Shown here: in pieces, positions 9,352 through 17,159 of the stretch | Numbering within the stretch: the first letter of the stretch is position 1 | Layout of the letters: every line of letters starts with the position of its first letter | NCBI GenBank assembly: GCA_015231515.1 | Contig: JADGBM010000028.1 | Span: 1 to 32,704, forward strand | Source of the DNA: Desulfobulbaceae bacterium | GTDB lineage: Bacteria; Desulfobacterota; Desulfobulbia; Desulfobulbales; VMSU01 | Direction of reading: 5' to 3' | DNA: 32,704 nt | Notes under the pieces: generated by a model | What the model saw: only the letters and a program-made list of their open reading frames with translations | Database searches by the model: none | Told to the model about the DNA's origin: nothing | Position numbers and translations under genes: made by a program

Positions 9352-10515
9352 TTATGAAGCGAGAGATAATATCTCTTCGATGATCTCTGGATTGTACTCT
9401 TTTAATCGCCAGATTTTTGCCTGGATCAAACTGTGCTCGGTAAGTTTTGTGATATCGTTCGTGTCGATTGAGCAATGCGAAAGTTTAATCGGACAGTGAA
9501 CCGTTGCAAACCAGTCTGTAAGCCTTTCAATGCCAGTTGCGGCTTTACTGCCGGAAGTCCCGGTGTGTATCTGGAAAACACGTTCAGCAAACTGGGCAAG
9601 TTTTTTAGTGTGGGAATTTTGAGCCCAGCGCATCCAGGCAGGGATGATAATAGAAAGACCAGCGCCATGGGCAATATCGTAATACGCACTTAGCGAGTGC
9701 TCAATCATATGCATCGGGAATCCTACCATGCCGAGTCCGGCAGCTGTCCAACCGTTGAGTGCCATTGTGGCACACCACATGATATTGGCTCGAGCCTCGT
9801 AGTTATCTGGTTCAAGCATAAGGGTATTGCAGGCCTCAATGATGTTAATTATAAGGCCCTCAATAAAACGATCCTGCACCGGAGAGTTGACCAGTTGGGC
9901 ATTGAAATAAAACTCAAGACAGTGGGCGATAGCATCGACTGCTCCGTAGGCTGTATAGTTAGCTGGTACAGAAAAGGTTGCTGTCGGGTCTAGAATAGAG
10001 ACCTTTGGGCAGAGTTTTTTATTGCCAGTTCCCAGTTTTGCAGAAGTCTGTTCATTGGTTATCACCATGCCGCCATTCATTTCTGAACCAGAGGCAGCAA
10101 GAGTAAGCACAGTACAGACCGGTAAGGGATTGGTGATACCTTTTTTGCCTCTGAAGAATTGCCAGACATTGTGATCAACAACGGCACCGGCCGCAATCGC
10201 CTTGGCTGAATCAATCACACTGCCGCCACCAACGGCCAACACAACATCAACACTGTGATTCTTGGCAAGATCTATTCCACGTCGTACGTCAGAAAGCAGG
10301 GGGTTGGAGCGAATCCCATTAAGTTCGGTTACATGCAGACAGGCATCACCAAGAGAGGCGGTAACCCTGTCGTAAATACCATTGCGCACAATACTGCCGG
10401 AGCCGTAGACCAGTAAAACATTTTTGCCAAACAGGCTGACCTCAGGGCCGATCTGTTTGATGGTGTCTTGACCAAAAATGATTTTGGTCGGGTTCTCAAG
10501 GACGAAATTATACAT
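9352..10515 (-). CDS. Iron-containing alcohol dehydrogenase (YqhD/BDH-like)
   Basis: The product has 387 residues from ATG 10513-10515. The frame is open to 10635, but the extra 40 residues mirror the rsmA 3' end, and MYNFVLENPTKIIFG is a classic family N-terminus. The NAD(P) motif GGGSVIDSAKAIA is at about 96-108. The metal ligands match the YqhD pattern: D194 and H198 in GAVDAIAHCLE, then H269 and H283 in HMIEHSL...IAHGAG. It likely reduces aldehydes or oxidises small alcohols in the cytoplasm with NAD(P)H. It is the last gene of the pheA operon and overlaps the rsmA stop by 8 bases, so it is probably translationally coupled. The physiological substrate is not evident. Confidence 0.9.
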   Translation of the reverse strand: MYNFVLENPTKIIFGQDTIKQIGPEVSLFGKNVLLVYGSGSIVRNGIYDRVTASLGDACLHVTELNGIRSNPLLSDVRRGIDLAKNHSVDVVLAVGGGSVIDSAKAIAAGAVVDHNVWQFFRGKKGITNPLPVCTVLTLAASGSEMNGGMVITNEQTSAKLGTGNKKLCPKVSILDPTATFSVPANYTAYGAVDAIAHCLEFYFNAQLVNSPVQDRFIEGLIINIIEACNTLMLEPDNYEARANIMWCATMALNGWTAAGLGMVGFPMHMIEHSLSAYYDIAHGAGLSIIIPAWMRWAQNSHTKKLAQFAERVFQIHTGTSGSKAATGIERLTDWFATVHCPIKLSHCSIDTNDITKLTEHSLIQAKIWRLKEYNPEIIEEILSLAS

Positions 10516-11389
10516 TGTGCGATGAGGATGAATGGGTGGAGTAGCTCTGGGCAATTTGAATATATTGCTCAGGTGATAGTTGGTCTGGTCGAATTGATTG
10601 CTCAATGCCGGCTCCATGAAGAATCTCAATGACATCGGCTTTGGTTGTATTGTTTATGCTGGCAGAGGACAGGGCGTTCAGCAGGGTTTTTCGACGCTGT
10701 TGAAAGGCGTTTTTAACTATGGTAGTGAATATCTTGCGTTCAAATAGAGGAAGGCATTTTACTCTATCTGAGACGGGTAAAAAAGAGATTTTGACAACTA
10801 CCGAGTCTACTTTCGGTCTGGGGTGAAACTGGCCAGGACCAATTTTGAGCAGTGGTTTTATCTCAGCGCAAGTGCCAAGTATGACGGATAACACTCCATA
10901 AGCCTTGGTTCGTGGTGATGCGCATAGGCGGTCGGCGACTTCTTTCTGCAGCATCAGTGTGGCTGAATGAATGTACTCAATATCTTCAATAAGCTTAAAA
11001 ATAACGGGATTGGAGATAGAGTAGGGCAGGTTAGCAATAATTTTAAGTGGGCCGCCTGTGCTGGAAGCCAATTTAGAAAAATCCGATTTCAAGAGATCCT
11101 GGTGGATGAGTTCAACGTTGTCCGGAAGAGTATTCTGTTCACGATGCCATCTGACAATTCCGGCATCAATCTCAATGCCAATAACTTTCTTGACACGTCG
11201 TGCCAGGGGCAGGGTTAAGGAGCCGAGCCCCACTCCAAATTCGACGATTATATCTTCCTTACCTGGTGCAGCCCGGTCAAGGATGGTTTCAATGGTCTGC
11301 TCATGAATAAGAAAGTTTTGCCCAAAACGCTTCTTTGGGGCAAGATTCTGGTCTTTGAGAATTTCTTTAATCTTATGAAGATTTGGCAT
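10508..11389 (-). CDS. rsmA: 16S rRNA dimethyladenosine transferase RsmA/KsgA
   Basis: This SAM-dependent enzyme dimethylates the two adjacent adenines in the 3'-terminal hairpin of 16S rRNA during small-subunit maturation. The product has 293 residues, slightly longer than usual because of a Ser/His-rich tail. Diagnostic motifs are KRFGQNFL near the N-terminus, the SAM motif VEFGVGLGSLT (usually EIGPGLG), the adenine-binding IANLPYSIS, and the C-terminal NAFQQRRKTLLNAL. It sits between DUF2062 and the alcohol dehydrogenase in one operon. No strong Shine-Dalgarno is visible. Confidence 0.96.
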   Translation of the reverse strand: MPNLHKIKEILKDQNLAPKKRFGQNFLIHEQTIETILDRAAPGKEDIIVEFGVGLGSLTLPLARRVKKVIGIEIDAGIVRWHREQNTLPDNVELIHQDLLKSDFSKLASSTGGPLKIIANLPYSISNPVIFKLIEDIEYIHSATLMLQKEVADRLCASPRTKAYGVLSVILGTCAEIKPLLKIGPGQFHPRPKVDSVVVKISFLPVSDRVKCLPLFERKIFTTIVKNAFQQRRKTLLNALSSASINNTTKADVIEILHGAGIEQSIRPDQLSPEQYIQIAQSYSTHSSSSHNV

Positions 11390-11418
11390 GGGTCATGTCG
11401 TAGGAAAAATTCAGTAAC

Positions 11419-11922
11419 TTAATTTAAGATCTGTTTTTCGCGTTTTTTCTGGCGCAGGGCAATTAAGAATTTCAGGGAAAAAAAGTATGCTGCAATCGTA
11501 AAAGGGGTTGCCAGGATAAATCCTCCAACCACAAGGACAATGGCAGTGTCGGCACCAAGTTGAGAAAACGAACGGAGAATATCTGTGATGCCGGCATCTG
11601 AAAAAACAATATCCATCACCGAGCTAATACGGTCCCAGGACAGGTTTGCTGGAATTAAAGCATTGCCAATGAGCCAGGAGAGATAATATTGCGGAAAATA
11701 GGTTAAAGGGTTGCTCATGAGCGCACTGGATAAAAAAGCAGCAACAAAATTTGCCCGAAAGATGGGTATGAGTACCAAAAGGGCAACAGTTTTCAATGGC
11801 ATTGTTGGAGTAATGCCGACAAAAGTCCCCAGGGCGATACCCCTGGCAATGGTTCTAGGGTCACCCTTTAAGCGAATCAACTTTACATAGTAATATTTAA
11901 GGAGTCGTTTAGGGGCAAGCAT
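11419..11922 (-). CDS. DUF2062 membrane protein
   Basis: The product has 167 residues. After a basic N-terminus, the motif ARGIALGTFVGITPTMPLKT and the later SSALMSNPLTYFPQYYLSW are hallmarks of DUF2062 (COG3216). At least three hydrophobic segments place it in the inner membrane. The biochemical function of the family is unknown. The start codon shares one base with the tsaD stop (TAATG), so the gene is translationally coupled to tsaD. Confidence 0.85.
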   Translation of the reverse strand: MLAPKRLLKYYYVKLIRLKGDPRTIARGIALGTFVGITPTMPLKTVALLVLIPIFRANFVAAFLSSALMSNPLTYFPQYYLSWLIGNALIPANLSWDRISSVMDIVFSDAGITDILRSFSQLGADTAIVLVVGGFILATPFTIAAYFFSLKFLIALRQKKREKQILN

Positions 11923-12929
11923 TAAGGTGCTATCTGCGATCTGGAGTAGACATCCATGTCGTAGGTTAGAGTTTTGTTGGCTTCAAACTGGAATGAACCC
12001 GCTAGTGCAATCATGGCTGCATTGTCAGAACAAAAACTGGTGGGGGTGAGAAAGAGATTCAGCTCGGTATCTTTACAGCGCTGGGAAAAAAGTTCACGCA
12101 GTCTCGGGTTGGCGGCGACTCCGCCAGCAACGACTACTGATGCTATTTTGTTCAGTTGTGCAGCTCTGATTGTTTTATCAACCAGAACATCACAAACTGC
12201 TTCCTGGAAAGAGGCGCAGATATCTTCGAGCGCCGGTTTCGTATTTTTTTGTTGGCATTGATTAACGTGATTGGCAACAGAGGTTTTAACCCCGCTGAAA
12301 GAAAAATCCAGACTGTCTTTGTCGAGCCAGGCACGCGGGAATTTAATCGAACAGGGATCTCCCGACTTGGATATTTCACTGATAACAGGACCACCTGGAT
12401 ATGGAAGTCCCAGTAACTTGGCTACTTTATCGAAAGCTTCTCCAGCTGCATCGTCTCGAGAACGGCCTAAAAGGGTAAATGAAGACCACGAATCAACCTT
12501 AAATATACTGGAATGGCCACCAGAGGCTACCAGGGCGATATACGGAAATTCGGGGTGAGAATCACCCAAAAAAACTGAAAGTAAATGCCCGGAAAGATGG
12601 TCAACGCCGACATAGGGAATCTTCGTGACATAGGATATGGCCTTTACAAAGGAGAGCCCGACCAGAAGCGAACCGATAAGTCCGGGGCCCTGTGTAACGG
12701 CTAAACCGTCGAGATCTGAAATGCTGATGCCGGCTTGAACCAAGGCCTCATTCACGACAGGGTAGATGTTTTCTACATGGTGTCTTGAGGCAAGTTCAGG
12801 CACAACACCACCGTAAAGACTGTGGATCTCAATCTGTGAGTTGATTACGCTCGACAAAAGTGTGGTATTGTCGGCAATAACAGCAGCTGCAGTTTCATCG
12901 CATGAGCTTTCAACACCGAGTATGAGCAT
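11922..12929 (-). CDS. tsaD: tRNA threonylcarbamoyladenosine transferase TsaD
   Basis: The product has 335 residues and transfers the threonylcarbamoyl group from TC-AMP to A37 of ANN-decoding tRNAs, working with TsaB, TsaC and TsaE. The ASKHA-fold motifs are present: ESSCDETAAAVI at the start, GGVVPELASRHH, TQGPGLIGSLLVG, and the metal ligands H111 and H115 in VDHLSGHLL. FDKVAKLLGLPYPGGP, VAGGVAANPRLR and SDNAAMIA complete the set. It follows pheA with a 39-base gap and overlaps DUF2062 by one base. Confidence 0.97.
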   Translation of the reverse strand: MLILGVESSCDETAAAVIADNTTLLSSVINSQIEIHSLYGGVVPELASRHHVENIYPVVNEALVQAGISISDLDGLAVTQGPGLIGSLLVGLSFVKAISYVTKIPYVGVDHLSGHLLSVFLGDSHPEFPYIALVASGGHSSIFKVDSWSSFTLLGRSRDDAAGEAFDKVAKLLGLPYPGGPVISEISKSGDPCSIKFPRAWLDKDSLDFSFSGVKTSVANHVNQCQQKNTKPALEDICASFQEAVCDVLVDKTIRAAQLNKIASVVVAGGVAANPRLRELFSQRCKDTELNLFLTPTSFCSDNAAMIALAGSFQFEANKTLTYDMDVYSRSQIAP

Positions 12930-12968
12930 AAGTATTTACAATTGTGAATTGAGGGGCCGAAGGCCTGG

Positions 12969-14063
12969 CTATTCGTCTTCAGTCTGAGGGTAGGAACCAA
13001 GGCATTCAAAACTGGCACACGACTCTCGCAGCTGATCGTTAGCTTTTTTTATAACAGGGTCGTCAACATGACCGAGGACATCAATGAAAAAGATATACTT
13101 TCCAGCTTCGCCCTTGACTGGTCTTGATTCGATTTTGCTGAGATTAATATTATGATCGGCCAGAATGCTCAAAATGCTGTGCAAGGCTCCTGGGCGATCA
13201 AGTAAGCTCAATAGTAGCGATGTCTTGTCTTTACCGCTACGTGCAGGAGAGTGTGGGCCAATAACCAGAAAACGGGTTGTGTTGCCGCGATAATCTTCAA
13301 TGCCTCGTGCAACAACCTGCAGGTCGTATGTTTTAATAGCAAGGTCACTTGCAACTGCAGCTAAATCGTGATCCTTACTGGCCATTTGAGCTGCAACACC
13401 GGTACTGAATACCGTTTGGGTGGGCACATCTACTAAATTTTCCTTTAGCCAGCCACGGCATTGGGCAAGTGGTTGCGAGTGAGAAACTACAAGTTTAATG
13501 TCCTCAATGGAACCGGAATGATTAACCAGGTTATGTTTTATGCCCAGATTAACTTCGCCACTGATTTTCACTCGATATTTAATAAATGAATCAAGCGTTG
13601 AGGTGACAGACCCTTCAATAGAGTTTTCGACCGGCACAATTCCATAGCCTATTCTGCCATGTTCAACATCATGGAAGATATCGTCAATGGTCTGGAGAGG
13701 CTTGAATTTGGCTGAGTGACCGAAGTACTTGACTCCAGCAAGATGCGAAAAAGTGGCAGCAGGGCCAAGATAACCCACCTCAACAGCCTTTTGGGATAAC
13801 CTGCAGGTTGTTATAATCTCACGAAAAATGCTGATCATGGGGGACTCAGGAAACTCGCCATTGTTGATAGCTTTGAGGCGTTCAAAGATTTGTCGTTCTC
13901 TGAGTGGGTCCCATTTTGCACGATTTTCCTTGTTTTTAAGATGGCCGATCTCTTTAGCGCAATTGAGGCGATCTTTCAGTAGTTGTAAAAACTGGTCGTC
14001 AATTGCATCGATTTTGTCACGTACTTTTAAGAGGCTGTCTTTGGTAGAATCTTGTTTTGTCAT
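12969..14063 (-). CDS. pheA: Bifunctional chorismate mutase/prephenate dehydratase
   Basis: The product has 364 residues and makes phenylpyruvate from chorismate in phenylalanine synthesis. An AroQ-type chorismate mutase is at residues about 8-92 (VRDKIDAIDDQFLQLLKDR). Prephenate dehydratase follows from about 96 to 275 (GYLGPAATFSHLA, VPVENSIEGSV, and the catalytic NTTRFLVIG). An ACT regulatory domain is at about 283-355 (DRPGALHSIL, and the Phe-binding SKIESRPVKG). The architecture predicts feedback inhibition by phenylalanine. It is the first gene of the pheA-tsaD-DUF2062-rsmA-ADH operon, with a candidate promoter about 70 bases upstream and no clear Shine-Dalgarno. Confidence 0.96.
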   Translation of the reverse strand: MTKQDSTKDSLLKVRDKIDAIDDQFLQLLKDRLNCAKEIGHLKNKENRAKWDPLRERQIFERLKAINNGEFPESPMISIFREIITTCRLSQKAVEVGYLGPAATFSHLAGVKYFGHSAKFKPLQTIDDIFHDVEHGRIGYGIVPVENSIEGSVTSTLDSFIKYRVKISGEVNLGIKHNLVNHSGSIEDIKLVVSHSQPLAQCRGWLKENLVDVPTQTVFSTGVAAQMASKDHDLAAVASDLAIKTYDLQVVARGIEDYRGNTTRFLVIGPHSPARSGKDKTSLLLSLLDRPGALHSILSILADHNINLSKIESRPVKGEAGKYIFFIDVLGHVDDPVIKKANDQLRESCASFECLGSYPQTEDE

Positions 14064-14093
14064 CGGTTGTCACTGGGGTCATATACTTGGAAA

Positions 14094-14122
14094 TGCTGTG
14101 TTTTACAGCAACATGAGTTGCT
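14094..14122 (-). promoter_or_regulatory. Overlapping alternative hairpins in the pheA leader
   Basis: Two perfect 6-bp stems share bases and cannot form together: AGCAAC/GTTGCT with a 4-base loop (14107-14122), and TGCTGT/ACAGCA with a 5-base loop (14094-14110). A minimal ATG-TTG-CTG-TAA frame lies in the same stretch on the minus strand. No T-tract follows, so a classical attenuator is not demonstrated. Confidence 0.3.
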
Positions 14123-14135
14123 CTGTTAAGTGTCC

Positions 14136-14164
14136 ATACTATGCCTGGAGATTTAAACTGGCAA
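14136..14164 (-). promoter_or_regulatory. Candidate sigma-70 promoter of the pheA operon
   Basis: On the minus strand TTGCCA (14159-14164) and TAGTAT (14136-14141) are separated by 17 bases. Transcription would start near 14129 and give a leader of about 65 bases before the pheA ATG. Confidence 0.4.
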
Positions 14165-14260
14165 AGCTCACGACTCTAAAGCATATTAACTAACTTTCAA
14201 AGTTAAATTCGCTATTAATTTATTTTCATGGGCTAATTTCCCGAAGGTAGTCCTTCTTTG

Positions 14261-14289
14261 TTGCATTATTTAAGAAAGTATTCTAATTA
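14261..14289 (+). promoter_or_regulatory. Candidate promoter of the CBS/COG1900/LarE operon
   Basis: TTGCAT (14261-14266) and TAATTA (14284-14289) lie 17 bases apart, about 80 bases upstream of the CBS gene, in the gene-free divergent gap 14064-14369. A small hairpin GAAGG/CCTTC (14243-14256) lies just upstream. Nothing else was seen in this gap besides the pheA leader. Confidence 0.35.
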
Positions 14290-14369
14290 ACAGTGACTAT
14301 CATTGGGTATTGGTTGTAGGTAAAAATACTCAGTCTTTAAAGCGACTTAGAGTCAAAAGTGAGTGAAAC

Positions 14370-14969
14370 ATGAAAGTAAAAAACTGGATTTGTAAGAACC
14401 CCATTACAGTAACGCGTAGTACTCTTTTGCATGAAGCAAATCAACTTATGAAAAAGCACAATATCCGTCATCTTCCAGTAGTTGAAGACGGGGAGCTTGT
14501 TGGTTTTATTACCGAGAGTGACTTGAGACAATTTTCCTTTCCATCTATGGTTGAAGAGATACCAGTTCACCAGGTTATGTTGACCAACCCGATGAAAATT
14601 GATGCCAATGAAAGCATTGAAACTGCAGCGAAGATTATCCACGATAATAAAATTGGCGGGCTTCCTGTCATGTCAGCCGGAAAACTTGTGGGGGTGATTA
14701 CTGCCTCGGATCTGTTGTCTGCTTTCATTGAAGTCATGGGATTGTTAAAAGCAACGACGCGTATTGATGTTATTGTGAATGAAGATAAAGGCAGCATTGA
14801 TATGGTAACCAAGATTATCAACGATTGTGGTAGTGATATTATTAATGTGGCAATGGATAGTCAGTCCAAGAAGAAAATATACTATTTCAGGCTTGAAAAT
14901 TGTGATTCTGAACTGGTAGTCAACTCACTTAAGAAGGCTGGTCACGAGGTTTTGTCTGTTATGGAATAA
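14370..14969 (+). CDS. CBS-pair protein with C-terminal ACT-like domain (AcuB-like)
   Basis: This is a cytoplasmic protein of 199 residues. CBS motif 1 is at about 7-56 (NIRHLPVVEDGELVGFITESD) and CBS motif 2 at about 72-122 (KIGGLPVMSAGKLVGVITASD). Together they form a Bateman module that usually binds adenine nucleotides or SAM. Residues about 130-199 (TRIDVIVNEDKGSIDMVTKI) resemble an ACT/NIL-like small-molecule domain. It is the first gene before the COG1900 homocysteine protein, whose archaeal relatives often carry CBS domains fused at the C-terminus. A regulatory or sensor partner role is therefore plausible but inferred. GTGAG precedes the ATG as a weak ribosome site. Confidence 0.8.
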   Translation: MKVKNWICKNPITVTRSTLLHEANQLMKKHNIRHLPVVEDGELVGFITESDLRQFSFPSMVEEIPVHQVMLTNPMKIDANESIETAAKIIHDNKIGGLPVMSAGKLVGVITASDLLSAFIEVMGLLKATTRIDVIVNEDKGSIDMVTKIINDCGSDIINVAMDSQSKKKIYYFRLENCDSELVVNSLKKAGHEVLSVME

Positions 14970-15039
14970 CGATTCTGTCTGGCTTTCCCCTTGTGCTTAA
15001 GCCGTCAGTACACTAACTACGAACTATTTTGAGAGTCAA

Positions 15040-16209
15040 ATGAGTAAGTTTAAAGTTGTCAAATCATACGATGATATAAATGCCAAAATAAAGGCTGGTA
15101 AGGCTGTTGTTGTTACAGCAGAAGAGATGGTTGATATTGTACGTAAGGAAGGCAAGGTTAAGGCGGCTGCGCGAGTTGATGTTGTGACAACCGGAACCTT
15201 TTCTCCTATGTGTTCATCAGGGGCCTTCTTGAATTTTGGTCAAACTACGCCAACCATAAAAATGGCAGAGGTTACCTTAAATAATGTTCCCGCCTATGCC
15301 GGGTTAGCCGCTGTTGATGTCTATATTGGTGCTACTGAACCATGTCGTGAAGATCCATTAAATAAGGTGTTTCCTGGAGAGTTCCTGTACGGCGGAGGCC
15401 ATGTCATCGAAGATCTGGTTGCGGGTAAGAAAATTTTCTTGAAATCTTCAGGTTATGGGACCGATTGTTATCCCAATAAGACCTGGGAGAAAGAGGTGAC
15501 TCTTGATGAGATTCCATACGCCTTGCTCTGTAATCCTAGAAACGCCTACCAAAATTACAATTGTGCCGTGAACCTTTCCGACAAGACCATATACACCTAT
15601 ATGGGAACCTTAAAATCAAACGGCAGAAGTGCGACGTACTGTAGTGCAGGAGAGTTAAGCCCTTTGCTTAACGACCCCTATTATCATTCTATCGGGCTTG
15701 GCACCAGAATATTTCTTGGTGGTGGCGTTGGCTATGTAACCTGGCACGGCACTCAGCATAATCCGGCGGCGCTGAGATCTGAAAATGGGGTGCCTCGTCG
15801 TCCTGCTGGTACACTTATGGTGCAGGGCGACCTTAAACAGATGTCATCAAAGTGGCTTAAAGGTATCAGTATGCAGGGCTATGGCAGCTCGATGGCTGTC
15901 GGGCTTGGCATTCCCATACCGATTCTTAATGAGCAAATGGCGGCTTATACGGGTGTTTCAGATAAAGAGTTGTTTACTCAAGTTGTTGACTATGGCTTTG
16001 ATTATGCCAATCGTGTTACACGAAATTATGGCGAAGTCAGTTATGCAGAGCTGAAAAGCGGCACAATTGAGGTTAACGGTCAGAGCGTGGTTACAGCCCC
16101 GCTGTCCAGTGTTGTTCGTGCCCGGGAGATAGCTGAGACCTTAAAGCAATGGATCCTTGATGGTGAGTTTTTAGTTCAACAACCCGTGAATACAATTCCA
16201 GACAAGTAG
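15040..16209 (+). CDS. Homocysteine biosynthesis protein (COG1900/DUF39), probable L-aspartate semialdehyde sulfurtransferase
   Basis: The product has 389 residues across the full HcyBio/DUF39 domain. The family member from methanogens (MA1821 type) incorporates sulfur into aspartate semialdehyde to give homocysteine in anaerobes. Visible features are FSPMCSSGAFLNFGQ with C58, ATEPCREDPLN, the Gly-rich LYGGGHVIEDL, SSGYGTDCYPNKTWE with C143, and GTRIFLGGGVGYVTWHGTQHNP. C58 and C143 are the best candidates for the two persulfide-relay cysteines, by position rather than proof. It sits between the CBS gene and larE, five bases before the larE start. The ferredoxin-like partner (NIL/4Fe-4S, MA1822 type) is not in the window. 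Confidence 0.88.
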   Translation: MSKFKVVKSYDDINAKIKAGKAVVVTAEEMVDIVRKEGKVKAAARVDVVTTGTFSPMCSSGAFLNFGQTTPTIKMAEVTLNNVPAYAGLAAVDVYIGATEPCREDPLNKVFPGEFLYGGGHVIEDLVAGKKIFLKSSGYGTDCYPNKTWEKEVTLDEIPYALLCNPRNAYQNYNCAVNLSDKTIYTYMGTLKSNGRSATYCSAGELSPLLNDPYYHSIGLGTRIFLGGGVGYVTWHGTQHNPAALRSENGVPRRPAGTLMVQGDLKQMSSKWLKGISMQGYGSSMAVGLGIPIPILNEQMAAYTGVSDKELFTQVVDYGFDYANRVTRNYGEVSYAELKSGTIEVNGQSVVTAPLSSVVRAREIAETLKQWILDGEFLVQQPVNTIPDK

Positions 16210-16214
16210 AAAGT

Positions 16215-17009
16215 TTGACCAGTCTGCCGGAAGATCTTGCGTATAAATTAGATCAGCTGAGAACTATCATCGCTGGTTACGAAAAAGTTGCAGTGGCTTT
16301 TTCAGGTGGTGTTGATAGCTCACTCCTTTTAAAAGTTGCCTATGACCAGGTGGGTGATGATGTAACCGCCTATTTTGCCGATTCAATAGTACAGTCAGCA
16401 GCTGAGAAAAATTCAGCTTTTGCTTCGGCCCACGAGATTGCTGCTCCCCTCGTAGTTCTCCAATTTGACCTTCTCTCTTTTCCTGAATTCGTTGCTAATC
16501 CAAAAGACCGCTGTTATTTTTGCAAAAAGAAGATTTTTTCCGAAATTTTAAGAGAGGCCAATCAGCTTGGAATCCACAACCTTGCCGATGGTACAAATCT
16601 TGATGATCTTAAGCAGTTTCGTCCCGGCGCCAAGGCTGTTCAGGAATTGGGGGTTAAAACTCCATTGGTTGAAGCAAAATTAACCAAGAAAGATATCCGT
16701 ATACTAAGTAGATATTTGGGACTTTCCTCTTGGGATAAACATTCTGCCTCCTGTCTTGCTACTCGAATTGCCTCAGGGCAATCTATTACCTTACAGCACC
16801 TGAATATAATAGAGAGGGCTGAGCAGCATTTGTCAGGCAAAGGTTTTGGTGGCTGTCGAGTTCGGCTTGACGGATTATCGTGCACCTTGGAGTTGGCAAG
16901 AGGTGATGTTTACTTATTTATAACTCAAGGGCATAATGATGCTTTCGTATCGTTGATGAGTTCACTTGGTATCGATAAAATATCTCTTGATCTCAAGGAG
17001 AGAATGTAA
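16215..17009 (+). CDS. larE: LarE-type ATP-dependent sulfur transferase (PP-loop)
   Basis: The product has 264 residues. The PP-loop SGGVDSSLLLKVA (30-42) marks the adenylating N-type ATP pyrophosphatase fold of LarE, which thiolates the pyridinium cofactor of lactate racemase-type enzymes. Three cysteines are present: C100 and C103 in DRCYFCKK, and C180 in HSASCLATRIASG. The last aligns with the sacrificial cysteine of the single-Cys enzyme. The three-Cys form is the one reported to hold a 4Fe-4S cluster. The only possible start before the PP-loop is TTG 16215-16217, five bases after the COG1900 stop, so translation is probably coupled. No larA, larB or larC is in the window, so the acceptor may differ. 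Confidence 0.88.
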   Translation: MTSLPEDLAYKLDQLRTIIAGYEKVAVAFSGGVDSSLLLKVAYDQVGDDVTAYFADSIVQSAAEKNSAFASAHEIAAPLVVLQFDLLSFPEFVANPKDRCYFCKKKIFSEILREANQLGIHNLADGTNLDDLKQFRPGAKAVQELGVKTPLVEAKLTKKDIRILSRYLGLSSWDKHSASCLATRIASGQSITLQHLNIIERAEQHLSGKGFGGCRVRLDGLSCTLELARGDVYLFITQGHNDAFVSLMSSLGIDKISLDLKERM

Positions 17010-17134
17010 TCCAGAAATATTTTGAAATTTATCGGTGAAATGTGATACCATTTGACACATACTGTGGTGCAAAACACATTCAACCAAAATGATACTTTTG
17101 AATTTTCAGGCCGAATTATATTTCCTGTAGTCCA

Positions 17135-17159
17135 TTATCTCCGACGCGGTCGGAGATAA
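17135..17159. promoter_or_regulatory. 11-bp perfect palindrome covering the ribosome site of the binding-protein gene
   Basis: TTATCTCCGAC and GTCGGAGATAA are perfect inverted arms around GCG. The right arm contains GGAG four bases before ATG 17160, paired with CTCC in the left arm. No T-tract follows. It could be a repressor operator, an SD-masking RNA hairpin, or the end of the larE transcript. Confidence 0.6.

Noticed and set aside
10516-10635. Longer N-terminus for the iron alcohol dehydrogenase
   Set aside because: It overlaps rsmA coding sequence and lacks family similarity. The family N-terminus starts at 10515.
12934-12968. GGCC hairpin and CAATT repeats between pheA and tsaD as a terminator
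   Set aside because: The stems are short without a T-tract, and the 39-base gap fits cotranscription.
14243-14256. Hairpin GAAGG/CCTTC as a terminator
   Set aside because: The stem is only five pairs, only a short T run follows, and no gene ends upstream on that strand.
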